A stretch of DNA of 64,000 nucleotides from JAOSJL01 sp963704035 (GCA_963704035.1 CAVPGR010000002.1:124001-188000); one strand, 5' to 3'. Positions 9,429-18,838 are shown, counted from the stretch's first letter. Notes: a model not told the origin generated them from the letters alone. Translations and numbers: made by a program.

Positions 9429-10115
9429 ATGCGCAAGCCGGTCACGGCGACGAGCGGAGTGGGCGTCGTCGACAAGAGCGTCGGGCTGCTCGACGCGTTG
9501 GCGAAGGGTCCGGCGTCCCTGGCCGATCTCGTCGAGTCGACCGGTTTGCCACGTCCGACCGCGCACCGCCTGGCGCGAGCGTGGGAGCACCACGGCGTCG
9601 TCGGACGTGACGAGCAGGGGCGGTTCCGACTGGGTGCGCATGCCACCGCCTGGGCCGGGGCGAGCGGTACAGGTCCGCTGCTCGATGCCGCCCGCAGCGT
9701 TCTCGCCGACCTGCGTGACACGACCGATGAGAGCGCGCAGCTCTACATGCGCGACGGCGACCGACGGATCTGCGTGGCGGCGGCCGAACGCCCGAGCGGC
9801 CTGCGCGATACCGTTCCGGTCGGCGCGTCGCTTCCGCTCGACGCCGGTTCGGGCGGCAAGGTCATGCTCGCCTTCGAGGGCCCTGCCGAAGATGCCGAAC
9901 GTCGGCGGATCCGCAAGCGGGGGTGGGCCGATTCGGTGGCCGAGCGGGAGCCGGGGGTCGCCAGCGTGAGTGCGCCGGTGCTGCGCGACGACAGACTCGT
10001 GGCCGTCGTCAGCGTGAGCGGACCGATCGACCGCCTCACCCGCACCCCTGGCAGACGCTTCGCCCAGGCTGTGGCGCGAGCCGCCCGCGACCTCGAACAC
10101 CGGGCGGGTCTCTGA
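9429..10115 (+). CDS. IclR-family regulator, NdgR-like
   Basis: A DNA-binding regulator that is divergent from leuC. In Streptomyces and relatives the IclR protein at this locus (NdgR) controls leuCD. The N-terminal winged helix spans about residues 8-62 (GVGVVDKSVGLLDALAKG, then LPRPTAHRLARAWEHHG), followed by the IclR effector domain with SAQLYMRDGDRRICVAAAER, LDAGSGGKVMLAFEG, REPGVASVSAPVL and VVSVSGP. I chose ATG 9429 because AGAGAGG lies nine bases upstream; GTG 9402, eight bases after the -10, is an alternative leaderless start adding nine residues. The effector is probably an amino acid or keto acid, but that is inference. The stop is at 10113-10115. Confidence 0.85.
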   Translation: MRKPVTATSGVGVVDKSVGLLDALAKGPASLADLVESTGLPRPTAHRLARAWEHHGVVGRDEQGRFRLGAHATAWAGASGTGPLLDAARSVLADLRDTTDESAQLYMRDGDRRICVAAAERPSGLRDTVPVGASLPLDAGSGGKVMLAFEGPAEDAERRRIRKRGWADSVAEREPGVASVSAPVLRDDRLVAVVSVSGPIDRLTRTPGRRFAQAVARAARDLEHRAGL

Positions 10116-10154
10116 CGTTCATTCTTCGGAAACAGAGCTGAAACACGGGCCCCC

Positions 10155-10160
10155 TACCGT
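10155..10160 (+). promoter_or_regulatory. -10 element for the winged-helix regulator
   Basis: TACCGT lies seven bases before ATG 10168, the spacing expected for a leaderless mRNA. No clear -35 was found. Confidence 0.4.
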
Positions 10161-10167
10161 GGTCGTC

Positions 10168-10656
10168 ATGGAGGTCGCCACTCTCCACTGGCCCGATGAG
10201 GCATCCCGGCTGAGCGAACTGCGGGAACGACACCAGCCGCGGCTCGTACTGGTTGCACACGACGCAGACCCGCCGTTCAGCGACGACTGCCTCGAGGACT
10301 GGATCCGCCTTCCGACGCGGGATGCCGACGTGGAGGCGCGACGCGAGGCCGTCGCGGCACGCGCCCGCCACCACAACCCGGCGCCCGTGGTGACCGACGA
10401 GGGAATCGTGCGGTTCCGAGACGACTGGGCTCCTGTGTCGCCCGTGGAACGGGAACTCGCCGCCGAGCTCGCGGAACGATTCGGCACCGTGGTCGGTCGC
10501 GACACCCTCACCCGTCGAGCCTGGTCGGGTTCTCTGCCGAACCGCAACGCCTTCGACGTGCACATGCTCCGGTTGCGACGACGCCTCGAGCCGATCGGCC
10601 TCGCGGTCCGGACCGTGCGTGGCCGCGGATACCTCCTGGAGGTCGCCGACAACTGA
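10168..10656 (+). CDS. Stand-alone winged-helix DNA-binding protein (OmpR/PhoB C-terminal type)
   Basis: A 162-residue protein whose C-terminal ~90 residues look like the DNA-binding domain of OmpR/PhoB response regulators: VSPVERELAAELAERFG, then a recognition-helix region NRNAFDVHMLRLRRRLEPIG and the wing VRTVRGRGYLLEV. The N-terminal ~70 residues do not show the Asp/Lys set of a receiver domain, so phosphorylation control is unlikely. It sits between the IclR gene and the hydantoinase genes on the same strand, and could regulate the latter. ATG 10168 is preferred over GTG 10159 because the -10-like TACCGT is seven bases before it. Target unknown. Confidence 0.75.
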   Translation: MEVATLHWPDEASRLSELRERHQPRLVLVAHDADPPFSDDCLEDWIRLPTRDADVEARREAVAARARHHNPAPVVTDEGIVRFRDDWAPVSPVERELAAELAERFGTVVGRDTLTRRAWSGSLPNRNAFDVHMLRLRRRLEPIGLAVRTVRGRGYLLEVADN

Positions 10657-10680
10657 GCCCGACGCGCGAGGCTTTGCTTC

Positions 10681-12486
10681 ATGCGCATCGGCGTCGACAC
10701 CGGCGGCACGTTCACCGACGTCGTGGCCGACGACGGCAGCGTGCACAAGCTCCCGTCCACTCCCGACGCTCCGGCGACCGCCGTCGCCGCGGGAGCCGAC
10801 GCGCTGACCGGCGGCACTCGTCCCGAACTGCTGGCGCACGGCACGACGGTCGCCACCAACGCGCTGCTCGAACGTCGCGGCGCCCGCGTGGCCCTCGTCA
10901 CGACGAAGGGCTTTGCCGACGTCATCGAGATCGCACGCCAGGACCGCCCGTCGCTCTACGATCCATTCGTCGACCGCCCCGAGCCGTTGGTCGAGCGCGA
11001 TCTGCGCCTCGAGGTCGGCGGGCGTCTGGCCGCTGACGGCAGCGAACTCGAAGGCGTGGCCGCGGACGACGTGCCGCCCGTCCCCGACAGCGCCGAATCG
11101 GTCGCGGTGTGTCTCCTGCACAGCGATCTCGATGCGACCCACGAGAGGATCGTCGCCGAGGCGCTGGCGGCCCGTGGTTTGGACGTGACTGCTTCACACC
11201 AGATCTCACCGGAGTTTCGTGAGTACGAGCGCACGGTCACGACGGTCGCGAACGCCTACCTGCGCCCTGTGTGCGGTGACTACCTGCGAACGGTCGACGA
11301 TCTCGCCGACGAGGCGTTCGCGATGACCTCGGCGGCCGGTCTCGTCCCCGCCCGCGAGGCGGCGGACGCACCTGTGACTCTGCTTCTGTCGGGTCCCGCC
11401 GGCGGAGTTCGTGCCGGCGCGGCCGTCGCGGCAGCGGTGGGACTCCCCGACGCCGTCACCTTCGACATGGGCGGCACGTCCACCGACGTGTGCCTCGTGC
11501 GCGGTGGTGTCCCGGAACCCGCTGGTGGCCTGGAAGTGGGTGGGTTTCCGTTCCGTGTGCCGTCGCTCGACATCAACACCGTGGGAGCAGGCGGCGGCTC
11601 GATCGCCGCGCTCGACCCCGGTGGCGCACTCGTGGTCGGGCCCCGCAGTGCCAGCGCCGTGCCCGGGCCCGCCTGCTACGGCCGCGGCGGCACCGAACCC
11701 ACGGTCACCGACGCGGATCTCGCGCTGGGCCGTATTCCCGCCGACGGGTCTTTCCCCGGTCTCGGAGGACTCGACATCGACGCCTCCCGGGCGGCGCTGG
11801 AGCGGGCCGGGGTCGATCCGCAGGGCGTCGTCGACGTCGTCGACGCCAACATGGAACAGGCCGTGCGGGTCGTCACGGTCGAGCGTGGTGTGGACCCGCG
11901 TGATCTGACGCTGGTTGCGTTCGGGGGAGCGGGGCCACTCCACGCTTGTGCCGTCGCCGAGGGTCTCGGGATGCGCACGGTGGTCGTGCCGCCGCGTGCC
12001 GGGGTCTTCTCCGCCGTGGGTCTGCTCACAGCGCCCCGGCAGCGGGAGGTGGTCCGCTCGTTGGCAGGCTCCGCACGTGTCGACACCCTGTCAACAACTG
12101 CGGAAGCTCTTTCCGAGCAGGCGACGACGCTCGTGTCCGGCCCCGGAGGTGCTGATCCCCGTTCCGATGTCGAGGTCGAGCTCGCCTACGACTGCCGGTA
12201 CGAGGGCCAGAGCCACGAGATCATGGTCGGGTCCGTGGACGCCTTCCACGACGAACACGAACGACGCAACGGCTGGTGCGACCGCAGCGCGCCCGTCGCT
12301 GTCGTGGCGATCCGGGCTCGGGCACACGGTCCCGCACCGTTGGATCCGTCCGACCTCCCGACGGTCCATCGCAGCGGAGCGACCGGTCCGAGTGTCATCG
12401 CGGAGCCCGACTGCACCATCTGGATCCCCGACGGCTGGACGGCCGACGTTCACCCCTCCGGCGCCCTCCTCTTGATGCGTCCGTGA
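10681..12486 (+). CDS. Hydantoinase/oxoprolinase family protein, subunit A
   Basis: A 601-residue ATP-dependent amidohydrolase of the HyuA / 5-oxoprolinase N-half family. The N-terminal MRIGVDTGGTFTDVVA is the typical phosphate-binding start, with LAHGTTVATNALLERRGARVALVTTKGF (about 53-80) and the second nucleotide motif TFDMGGTSTDVCLV near residue 260, then GAGGGSIAALD. Relatives hydrolyse hydantoins, 5-oxoproline or N-methylhydantoin, or carboxylate acetone; the substrate cannot be told here. The B subunit follows 32 bases downstream. No ribosome site stands out. The sequence shows no break. Confidence 0.9.
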   Translation: MRIGVDTGGTFTDVVADDGSVHKLPSTPDAPATAVAAGADALTGGTRPELLAHGTTVATNALLERRGARVALVTTKGFADVIEIARQDRPSLYDPFVDRPEPLVERDLRLEVGGRLAADGSELEGVAADDVPPVPDSAESVAVCLLHSDLDATHERIVAEALAARGLDVTASHQISPEFREYERTVTTVANAYLRPVCGDYLRTVDDLADEAFAMTSAAGLVPAREAADAPVTLLLSGPAGGVRAGAAVAAAVGLPDAVTFDMGGTSTDVCLVRGGVPEPAGGLEVGGFPFRVPSLDINTVGAGGGSIAALDPGGALVVGPRSASAVPGPACYGRGGTEPTVTDADLALGRIPADGSFPGLGGLDIDASRAALERAGVDPQGVVDVVDANMEQAVRVVTVERGVDPRDLTLVAFGGAGPLHACAVAEGLGMRTVVVPPRAGVFSAVGLLTAPRQREVVRSLAGSARVDTLSTTAEALSEQATTLVSGPGGADPRSDVEVELAYDCRYEGQSHEIMVGSVDAFHDEHERRNGWCDRSAPVAVVAIRARAHGPAPLDPSDLPTVHRSGATGPSVIAEPDCTIWIPDGWTADVHPSGALLLMRP

Positions 12487-12518
12487 CGCGCGCTATGCGG
12501 ACTCCAGGGACGCATCAA

Positions 12519-14107
12519 ATGGATCCGGCGTCGCTCCAACTGCTGATCTCCCGTCTCGCGGGCATCGCCGACGAGATGGGAGCGGTGCTGCGCCGCGGTG
12601 CGTTCAGCCCCAACATCAAGGAACGTGCCGACTGCTCGGCGGCGGTGTTCACCCCCGACGGCGAGCTTCTCGCCCAAGCCGAACACATTCCCGTGCACCT
12701 CGGCTCGATGCCCGCCTCGGTGTTGGCCGCGATCGACTCCGACGCCGGGCAGCGGATTGCTCCGGGTGAGCAGATCGTTCTCAACGATCCGCACGCCGGA
12801 GGCACACACCTCAACGACGTGACGCTCGTGGCGCCGTGCTTCGGGGTGATGGGCACCGAGCAATCAGGTGACCTGGTCGGGTGGGTCGCCAACCGGGCGC
12901 ACCACGCGGATGTCGGTGGCATGACCCCCGGTTCGATCCCTCCCGACGCCCGCGAGCTCGTCCAGGAGGGCTTCATCCTCCCGCCTGTACTCCTCACCGA
13001 CGAGGTCGTCGCGCTCTTCGCCGCGAACTCGCGCACCGGAACGGAGCGCAGGCGCGACCTCGCGGCACAGCGCGGCGCGAACGCCGTAGGAGTCCGACGT
13101 CTCGCGGGCATGGCCGGAGCAGCCTTTCACGAGGCCGTCGCGCACGGCGAGCGCCGGATGCGTGCCGCTCTCGCGAGCCTTCCCGACGGCATCTACGCCT
13201 TCGAGGACGTCATGGACTCCACCGGTGCAGGTGCCGATCAGCGCGATCCCGTGCGCATCGCCGTCGAGGTGACGATCCGCGGTGAGCGGATCAGCTTCGA
13301 CTTCACAGGTACTGCTCGCCAAGCCCACGGGAACGTCAATGCCGTGCACTCCGTGACCGAGAGTGCGGTCGGCTTCGCCCTGCGCTCGGCGACCGATCCC
13401 GAAATCCCGGCCAACGGGGGAGCGATGCGACCTGTCGAGGTCATCGCTCCCGAGGAACCATCGTCGCCGCGCAGCCGCCGGCGGCGGTCGGAGCGGGCAA
13501 CGTGGAGGTCTCCCAGCGCGTCGCCGACGTCTGCCTCGGCGCGCTCGCGCAGGCGGCGCCCGATCGTGTACCCGCGGCGAGCCAGGGGACGATGAACAAC
13601 CTCCTGATCGGCGGAACGGGACCCAGCGGAGCCGTCGACGCTGCGGGACACGAGAGAGCGGAGTTCGTCTTCTACGAGACGGTCGCCGGCGGTCAGGGAG
13701 CGCGCCCCGGTCGCGACGGCATGAGCGGCGTGCAGACGAACATGACGAACACCCGCAACACGCCGATCGAGGCACTCGAGAGGGAGTTCCCGCTACGCGT
13801 GCGCTGCTACGCCCTGCGCCGGGGCAGCGGAGGGAAGGGTGAAACGAACGGTGGCGACGGCGTCGAACGCGACCTCGAGGTCCTTGTCCCCGTGACCGTG
13901 TCGCTCGTGACCGAACGACGCGAGCGCGCGCCCTACGGCCTCGACGGCGGCGAACCGGGAGCAAGAGGTGAGAACTGGCTCCTCCCCGGAGGCGACGAGG
14001 GGCGCGCCGAGCGCCTCCCCGACAAGTGCACCGTCACCCTCGCCCCCGGCGACGTCATCCGCATGCTGACGCCGGGCGGTGGTGGGTGGGGCCCGCCGGG
14101 GACCTGA
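12519..14107 (+). CDS. Hydantoinase B/oxoprolinase family protein (one frameshift)
   Basis: Partner of the upstream subunit A and similar to HyuB / the 5-oxoprolinase C-half. Motifs include NIKERADCSAAVFTPDG, EHIPVHLGSMPASV, NDPHAGGTHLNDVTLV and NRAHHADVGGMTPGS in the first part, and ASQGTMNNLLIGG, GGQGARPGRDGMSGVQTNM and TPGGGGWGPP in the last. At about 13460-13465 the frame changes by -1: a base is missing in CCCGAGGAACC, where the family has a glycine before the TIVAAQPP-like segment, and similarity continues in the next frame. Start ATG 12519 gives MDPASLQLL; ATG 12495 would add eight residues. Corrected length is about 530 residues. I regard the lost G as a probable sequence error. Confidence 0.82.
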
Positions 14108-14124
14108 CCCGCCGCCGGTCCGTT

Positions 14125-14400
14125 TCAGGCCTGTCGCTTCACTGCCTCCTGCATGCTCTTCGTCCACTCGTCGTCGATCTCGACTACGGGGATCGTCTCG
14201 ACGTCGAAGTACGGCGCGAAGGTGGCCACCCCGGCGAGGTCCACGTCGTCGAGCGAGCCCAGGGCCACGTATGTCGTGCTGTCGGCACCGGCCAGGACCC
14301 ACTCGGTTCCGCCGGTCGGTCCGTGCTCCAGAAACAGTTCGAGAGCCTTCTTCTGGACATCGGCGCCGGGGCGCATCCGCAGGATCACTATCTGTTTCAT
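14125..14400 (-). CDS. DUF3303-like small protein
   Basis: A 91-residue cytosolic protein starting MKQIVILRMRPGAD with ATG 14400, preceded by a GAGGAG ribosome site at nine bases. The pattern (a beta-strand start, then a helix KKALELFLEHGP, then WVLAGADSTTYVALGSLDD and a final helix WTKSMQEAVKRQ) suggests a compact ferredoxin-like alpha/beta barrel dimer such as DUF3303 proteins. No catalytic residues are recognisable. The gene is convergent with the hydantoinase B gene, with a short gap. Function unknown. Confidence 0.6.
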   Translation of the reverse strand: MKQIVILRMRPGADVQKKALELFLEHGPTGGTEWVLAGADSTTYVALGSLDDVDLAGVATFAPYFDVETIPVVEIDDEWTKSMQEAVKRQA

Positions 14401-14591
14401 GTCTGGCTCCTCAGCTTGATGTCCTGCCGGAACGGCAGGCGGGACGACCCGAGGGTAGATGCCGGGCGCTACAGCAGCCCGCTTGCCACCGCCAATGAAT
14501 CCGCGGGGCTGGGGAGCGGGGACTCTAGGCTTCGCCTGGGTGAGGGCCCCGGTGCTGTGGGCCCGTCGGATCAGACACCGTGGGAGGAACC

Positions 14592-15005
14592 ATGAGTGCA
14601 CAACCGAGTAGACAACCGAGCGGCTGGGCTGTGGGTTGGGCGATGTTCGCGGCGATCATGTTGATGATCGTCGGGTTCTTCTCGATCATCGCCGGAATCG
14701 CGGGCATCGCCGAGGACACGATCTACGTCACCGGCCAGAAGTGGGTCCTGGAGGCCGACCCCTCGACATGGGGCTGGATCCACCTGCTCTGGGGAATCGT
14801 CCTCGTTCTCTCGGGCATCGGAATCTTCACCGGGAACGTTCTCGCACGGACCGTCGGGGTCGTAGCGGCCGGGTTGAGCGCCATTGCCAACTTCGCCTTC
14901 CTGCCCTACTACCCGGTGTGGGCGATCGTCGTGATCTCCATAGACGTCGCCGTCATCTGGGCGCTGACCTCCCACGGACGCGACATCGAGCTCCTCGACA
15001 GCTAG
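14592..15005 (+). CDS. Four-helix integral membrane protein (DUF7144-like)
   Basis: A 137-residue membrane protein with four hydrophobic helices: about 14-37 (GWAMFAAIMLMIVGFFSIIAG), 58-78 (WIHLLWGIVLVLSGIGIF), 83-102 (RTVGVVAAGLSAIANFAFL) and 105-125 (VWAIVVISIDVAVIWAL). This matches a common actinobacterial family of unknown role often annotated DUF7144. ATG 14592 is preferred because GGGAGGA lies just upstream. It is followed, ten bases later, by the G6PDH-like gene on the same strand, so the two may be co-transcribed. No enzymatic motif. Confidence 0.7.
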   Translation: MSAQPSRQPSGWAVGWAMFAAIMLMIVGFFSIIAGIAGIAEDTIYVTGQKWVLEADPSTWGWIHLLWGIVLVLSGIGIFTGNVLARTVGVVAAGLSAIANFAFLPYYPVWAIVVISIDVAVIWALTSHGRDIELLDS

Positions 15006-15015
15006 GCGGTCTGAC

Positions 15016-16425
15016 ATGGCTCCGGGCCCGACGCCTGCCGACGGGCAGCGGAGCGCCGATGTCCTGGTGATCTTCGGGATCACCGGGGACCTCGCGAAGG
15101 TGATGACGTTCCGGTCGCTGTACCGGTTGGAGAAACGCGGGCTGCTCGACTGCCCGATCGTCGGTGTGGCGGTGGACGACTGGACCCTCGATCAGCTCAT
15201 CGAGCGGGCCCAGGAGTCCATCGTCGGCACCGGCGAGAAGCTCGACCCCGACGTGTTCAACCGCTTGACGGCACGGTTCTCCTACGTGCAGGGCGACTTC
15301 GGCGACGACAACACTTACGACCGGGTTCGCACGGCCATCGACGGGAAGAACGATCCGGTGTTCTACCTCGAGATCCCGCCCTTCCTCTTCGGTCGTGTCG
15401 TGAAGGGGCTCGCCGGTGTCGGCCTGACCAAGACCGGACGGGTGGTCGTGGAGAAGCCCTTCGGCCACGACCTGGCCTCCGCGCGCGAACTCGCGGACGA
15501 TCTGCACCAGTACGTCGACGAGAGCCGCCTCTACCGCATCGACCACTACCTCGGGAAGATGGGCCTCGAGGAGATCCTCTTCCTGCGGTTCGGCAACACC
15601 ATGTTCGAGCCGCTCTGGAACCGCAACTACGTGAGCTGCGTCCAGATCACCATGGTCGAGAACTTCGGCGTCGAGGACCGCGGCAGCTTCTACGATCCCG
15701 TCGGCGCGCTACGGGACGTCGTGGTCAACCACCTCCTCCAGCTCTTGGCGGCCGCTGCGATGGAGTCGCCGTCTCGGGGCGACCCCGAGACGCTTCGCTC
15801 CGCAGCGACGACCGTGCTCAGCGCCGTGGCCCCAGGCGACCCGAAGAACTACGTGCGGGGCCAGTACGACGGGTACCTGTCGACCAAGGGTGTGGCCGAC
15901 GACTCGACCACCGAGACCTACGCGGCGTTGCGACTCGACATCGAGAACTGGCGTTGGTCGGGTGTCCCGTTCTTCATCCGCACGGGCAAGCACCTCGCCG
16001 TGACCCAGACCGAGATGCGACTCGTCTTCAAACCGTCGCCGCGTCTGGGCTTCGGACTGCGTCAACCGACCAGTGAACCTGATCAACTCGTGATCAGGCT
16101 CGATCCCACGGCGGGTGTGCAGATCTTCGTCCAGGCCAAGCAACCCGATGCCATGAAGCCCGAAGCGATCACCCTCGACCGCTTGTTCTCCGACGCCGGG
16201 GGCGAGGGCCCCACGCCGTATGAGGTCCTACTGCTCGCGGCGATGCAGGGCCAGAATGCCCGGTTCGCCCGGCAGGACACGGTCGAGGAGCAGTGGCGGA
16301 TCATGCAGCCGCTGCTCGGCAGTCCGCCACCTGTCGAGTCCTACAAGCCCGGCTCGTGGGGGCCGTCGGGTGCGGACGAGCTCGTCGCCGACTGCGGCGG
16401 CTGGCGCGGCCCGTGGACCGCCTGA
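15016..16425 (+). CDS. zwf: Glucose-6-phosphate dehydrogenase, divergent type
   Basis: Zwf oxidises glucose-6-phosphate to 6-phosphogluconolactone with NADP or NAD, the entry of the oxidative pentose phosphate path. The 469-residue protein has the dinucleotide-binding start VIFGITGDLAKVM (about 16-28), EKPFGHD near 150, and the substrate/catalytic motif RIDHYLGK at about 175-182, followed by the G6PDH C-terminal domain (RGQYDGYLSTKGV, FFIRTGKHL). The residues after RIDHYLGK are MGLEEIL instead of the usual ETVQNI, and the N-terminal loop lacks the common RK pair, so this is one of the divergent forms often found as second copies. It is flanked by a membrane protein and a flavin disulfide reductase. 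Its TGA is repeated 12 bases later in frame. Confidence 0.9.
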   Translation: MAPGPTPADGQRSADVLVIFGITGDLAKVMTFRSLYRLEKRGLLDCPIVGVAVDDWTLDQLIERAQESIVGTGEKLDPDVFNRLTARFSYVQGDFGDDNTYDRVRTAIDGKNDPVFYLEIPPFLFGRVVKGLAGVGLTKTGRVVVEKPFGHDLASARELADDLHQYVDESRLYRIDHYLGKMGLEEILFLRFGNTMFEPLWNRNYVSCVQITMVENFGVEDRGSFYDPVGALRDVVVNHLLQLLAAAAMESPSRGDPETLRSAATTVLSAVAPGDPKNYVRGQYDGYLSTKGVADDSTTETYAALRLDIENWRWSGVPFFIRTGKHLAVTQTEMRLVFKPSPRLGFGLRQPTSEPDQLVIRLDPTAGVQIFVQAKQPDAMKPEAITLDRLFSDAGGEGPTPYEVLLLAAMQGQNARFARQDTVEEQWRIMQPLLGSPPPVESYKPGSWGPSGADELVADCGGWRGPWTA

Positions 16426-16446
16426 TCCGTAGCTTGATCCGTATCG
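16423..16446 (+). repeat. 12-bp tandem duplication at the zwf stop
   Basis: TGATCCGTAGCT (16423-16434) is followed by TGATCCGTATCG (16435-16446). Each copy starts with a TGA in the zwf frame. Confidence 0.8.
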
Positions 16447-16527
16447 ACCGAGCCTGAAGCGGCAGCCTGGTAGCGACAGTCGGTCGCAGCATCTCTCTAC
16501 ACACAACCAGACAGGCAGGGTCGAACC

Positions 16528-18219
16528 ATGAAGGTGATCATTGTTGGGGGAGTCGCGGGTGGAGCGTCCTGTGCCGCGCGGCTTCGTAGGCTCGACGAGA
16601 CGGCCGAGATCGTCATGGTCGAGCGCGGACCGTACGTGTCGTTCGCGAACTGCGGGCTGCCGTATCACGTCGGTGGTGTGATCGAGGACGAGTCCGATCT
16701 CCTGGTCGCCAACGAGCGTGTGTTTCGTGAGCACTTCAACGTCGACTGCCGGACGCGCTGCGAAGCGATCGCGGTCGATTCCGAGAACAAGACGGTGGAC
16801 CTGAAGAACGTCGAGACCGGCGAGGTGACCACCGAGTCCTACGACAAGCTCGTGCTGTCTCCGGGAGCTCCATCGATCCGTCCACCCTTGCCCGGCATCG
16901 ACCTCCCCGGGATCTTCGCGGTGAGAACTGTCCCCGACGCCCGTGAGATCCGCCAGTGGATCGAGCGGGGGACGAGCTTTCTCAAGGGAATGGAGAGGTA
17001 TTCGGGCTTCCAGACCGTGCGTCCTACGACGCGCGCGGTCGTGGTCGGCGGCGGGTTCATCGGCCTGGAGATGGCCGAGAACCTGACGAACCGTGGTTTC
17101 GAGGTCACCGTCATCGAGATGGCCGATCAGGTCCTGCTCCCGCTCGATCTCGAGTACGGCCGCCTGGTCGGCGATTTCCTCGAGAGCAAGGGTGTCCACG
17201 TCGTGGTCAGCGACGGTGTCGAGCGTTTCGAACAGCAGTTCGACAACGAAGCGCTGTGTGTGCTTACGAAGTCCGGCGCGGCGTTTCCGGCCGACCTCGT
17301 CATCGTGGCGCTGGGGGTCAGGCCCGACACGACGCTGGCCGAGATGGCCGGTATCGAGGTCGGTGAACGCGGAGGCATCCGTGTCGACGAGCACATGCGC
17401 ACGAGCGATCCCGACATCTTCGCCGTCGGTGACGCGGTCGAGGTCAGAGACTTCGTGACGGGAGAGTGGAGCCTCATGGCGCTCGCGGGGCCGGCGAACC
17501 GCCAGGCACGCATCGCGGCCGACGTGATCGCGGGGCGCGACTCGACGTATCGGGGCACGCAGGGTACGTCGATCATCGAGCTGTTCGACGCGGCGATCGC
17601 CTGGACCGGCGCGAGCGAGAAGACACTCCAGCGCGTCGGAGAGACCGACTACGAGAAGATCTACCTCTACCCGAACTCGCACGCCGGCTACTTTCCGGGT
17701 GCCAAGCCGATCGCGATGAAGGTGATCTTCCGCGCGTCCGACGGCCGGATCCTCGGTGCACAGGCGCTCGGAGAGGACGGTGTCGACAAGCGGATCGGTC
17801 ATCTCGCTCTGGCGATCCAGCTCGGCGCCACCGTCTACGACCTCGAGGAGGCCGAACTCTGCTACTCGCCGCCATTCGGGAGCGCGAAGGACCCGATCAA
17901 CTTCGCCGGAATGGTCGCGGCGGGTGTGTTGCGCGGCGACATGCCGATTCGGCACTGGAACTCGGAGACCGGCGGTGTGCTGCTCGATGTGCGCGAGCCC
18001 GCCGAGCTGGCGGTCGAATACGTGCCCGAAGCACTCAACATCCCACTCGGCCAGTTGCGCGGGCGCCTCGGCGAGCTGCCCCGCGATCGGGAGATCGGGG
18101 TCATCTGCCGTTCCGGTCAGCGTGCGTACACAGCGACCCGGTGCCTCCTCCAGAACGGCTTCGACGCCCGAGTCGTCTCGGGCGGAATGCTGTCGCACGC
18201 CATCCTCACCCCGAGGTAG
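16528..18219 (+). CDS. CoA-disulfide reductase / rhodanese fusion (FAD-dependent)
   Basis: A 563-residue flavoprotein of the single-cysteine disulfide reductase group. FAD binding: VIIVGGVAGGASCAARLRRL (about 3-22) and TSDPDIFAVGDAVEV. Active site: the single cysteine of SFANCGLPYHVGG (about residue 43). NAD(P)H binding: VVVGGGFIGLEMAENL around 172. A C-terminal rhodanese domain (about 465-560, GGVLLDVREPAELAVEYVPEALNIPLG) contains VICRSGQRA with its own cysteine near 527. The CoADR-RHD architecture reduces CoA disulfide, CoA persulfide or polysulfide. Both cysteines are present, so both modules look active. The exact sulfur substrate is not determined by sequence. It probably protects a CoA-thiol pool, fitting the neighbouring NADPH-producing zwf. 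Confidence 0.9.
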   Translation: MKVIIVGGVAGGASCAARLRRLDETAEIVMVERGPYVSFANCGLPYHVGGVIEDESDLLVANERVFREHFNVDCRTRCEAIAVDSENKTVDLKNVETGEVTTESYDKLVLSPGAPSIRPPLPGIDLPGIFAVRTVPDAREIRQWIERGTSFLKGMERYSGFQTVRPTTRAVVVGGGFIGLEMAENLTNRGFEVTVIEMADQVLLPLDLEYGRLVGDFLESKGVHVVVSDGVERFEQQFDNEALCVLTKSGAAFPADLVIVALGVRPDTTLAEMAGIEVGERGGIRVDEHMRTSDPDIFAVGDAVEVRDFVTGEWSLMALAGPANRQARIAADVIAGRDSTYRGTQGTSIIELFDAAIAWTGASEKTLQRVGETDYEKIYLYPNSHAGYFPGAKPIAMKVIFRASDGRILGAQALGEDGVDKRIGHLALAIQLGATVYDLEEAELCYSPPFGSAKDPINFAGMVAAGVLRGDMPIRHWNSETGGVLLDVREPAELAVEYVPEALNIPLGQLRGRLGELPRDREIGVICRSGQRAYTATRCLLQNGFDARVVSGGMLSHAILTPR

Positions 18220-18242
18220 CGCGCCCGCTCGACGCCGGCCGG

Positions 18243-18758
18243 TCAGCCAGTGGCGGCGTCGACGATCTGTTCGGCCAGTTCATCGGCCGACGTACCCGCC
18301 ACGTCGAGCACGAGATGTGCGGCTGCTCCGTAAAGCGGTTCGCGCCCTTCGTACAGCTGCGCCAACGCCTCGACAGGATCCTCGGCGAGCCACGGTCTCC
18401 CTTCACCGTCTCCCACACGGGCGGCCAGCACGTCCAGCGGTGCGCGCAGGTAGACGACGAAAGCCTCCCGGTGCATGCGCTCACGGGCAGCCGTGTTCTC
18501 GATGACTCCGGCAGCGACACCGGCGACGACCGGTAGGGGCGTGGTGAGGGCTTCATCGAGTGCCGCGGCTTCGACTCGGCGCAAGGTCGCCTCGTCGGCG
18601 TCGGCCAGCACCTCGGGTGTGGGCCGTCCGGCTGCGCGCTCGACGAGCTCGTCGTTGTCGAGGTAGGGCCAACCGGTCCGCGCTGCCACGGCTCGACCGA
18701 CGGTTGTCTTCCCTGCGCCCATCATCCCGACCAGGAGAACCCGACGCGGCGCGGTCAC
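18243..18758 (-). CDS. Shikimate-kinase-like P-loop kinase
   Basis: A 171-residue small P-loop kinase. Walker A is GMMGAGKTTVG (about 11-21), and YLDNDELVERAAGR (about 32-45) takes the place of the shikimate-binding DxD region. Downstream VVAGVAAGV replaces the usual GGG loop, and the LID-like region is GDGEGRPWLAED. It resembles AroK in length and fold, but the shikimate-binding residues differ and there are no aro neighbours, so another small substrate is plausible. The GTG start at 18758 lies six bases after a -10-like TAGGTT on the minus strand, the leaderless pattern. The 3' end is just downstream of the convergent CoADR gene. Confidence 0.72.
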   Translation of the reverse strand: MTAPRRVLLVGMMGAGKTTVGRAVAARTGWPYLDNDELVERAAGRPTPEVLADADEATLRRVEAAALDEALTTPLPVVAGVAAGVIENTAARERMHREAFVVYLRAPLDVLAARVGDGEGRPWLAEDPVEALAQLYEGREPLYGAAAHLVLDVAGTSADELAEQIVDAATG

Positions 18759-18764
18759 CCACCG

Positions 18765-18770
18765 AACCTA
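18765..18770 (-). promoter_or_regulatory. -10 element for the shikimate-kinase-like gene
   Basis: TAGGTT on the minus strand lies six bases before the GTG start at 18758, so the mRNA is predicted to be leaderless. Confidence 0.4.
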
Positions 18771-18838
18771 ATGGACGTCGATCGGCCCGATGCGGCCACG
18801 AGGTCGGCGAATTGGTCGGCCGCCGCGGCGCCCATGCC

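Noticed and set aside
18243..18758. Calling the small kinase aroK
   Set aside because: The shikimate-binding DxD/GGG residues differ and no aro genes are adjacent; only the P-loop kinase fold is supported.
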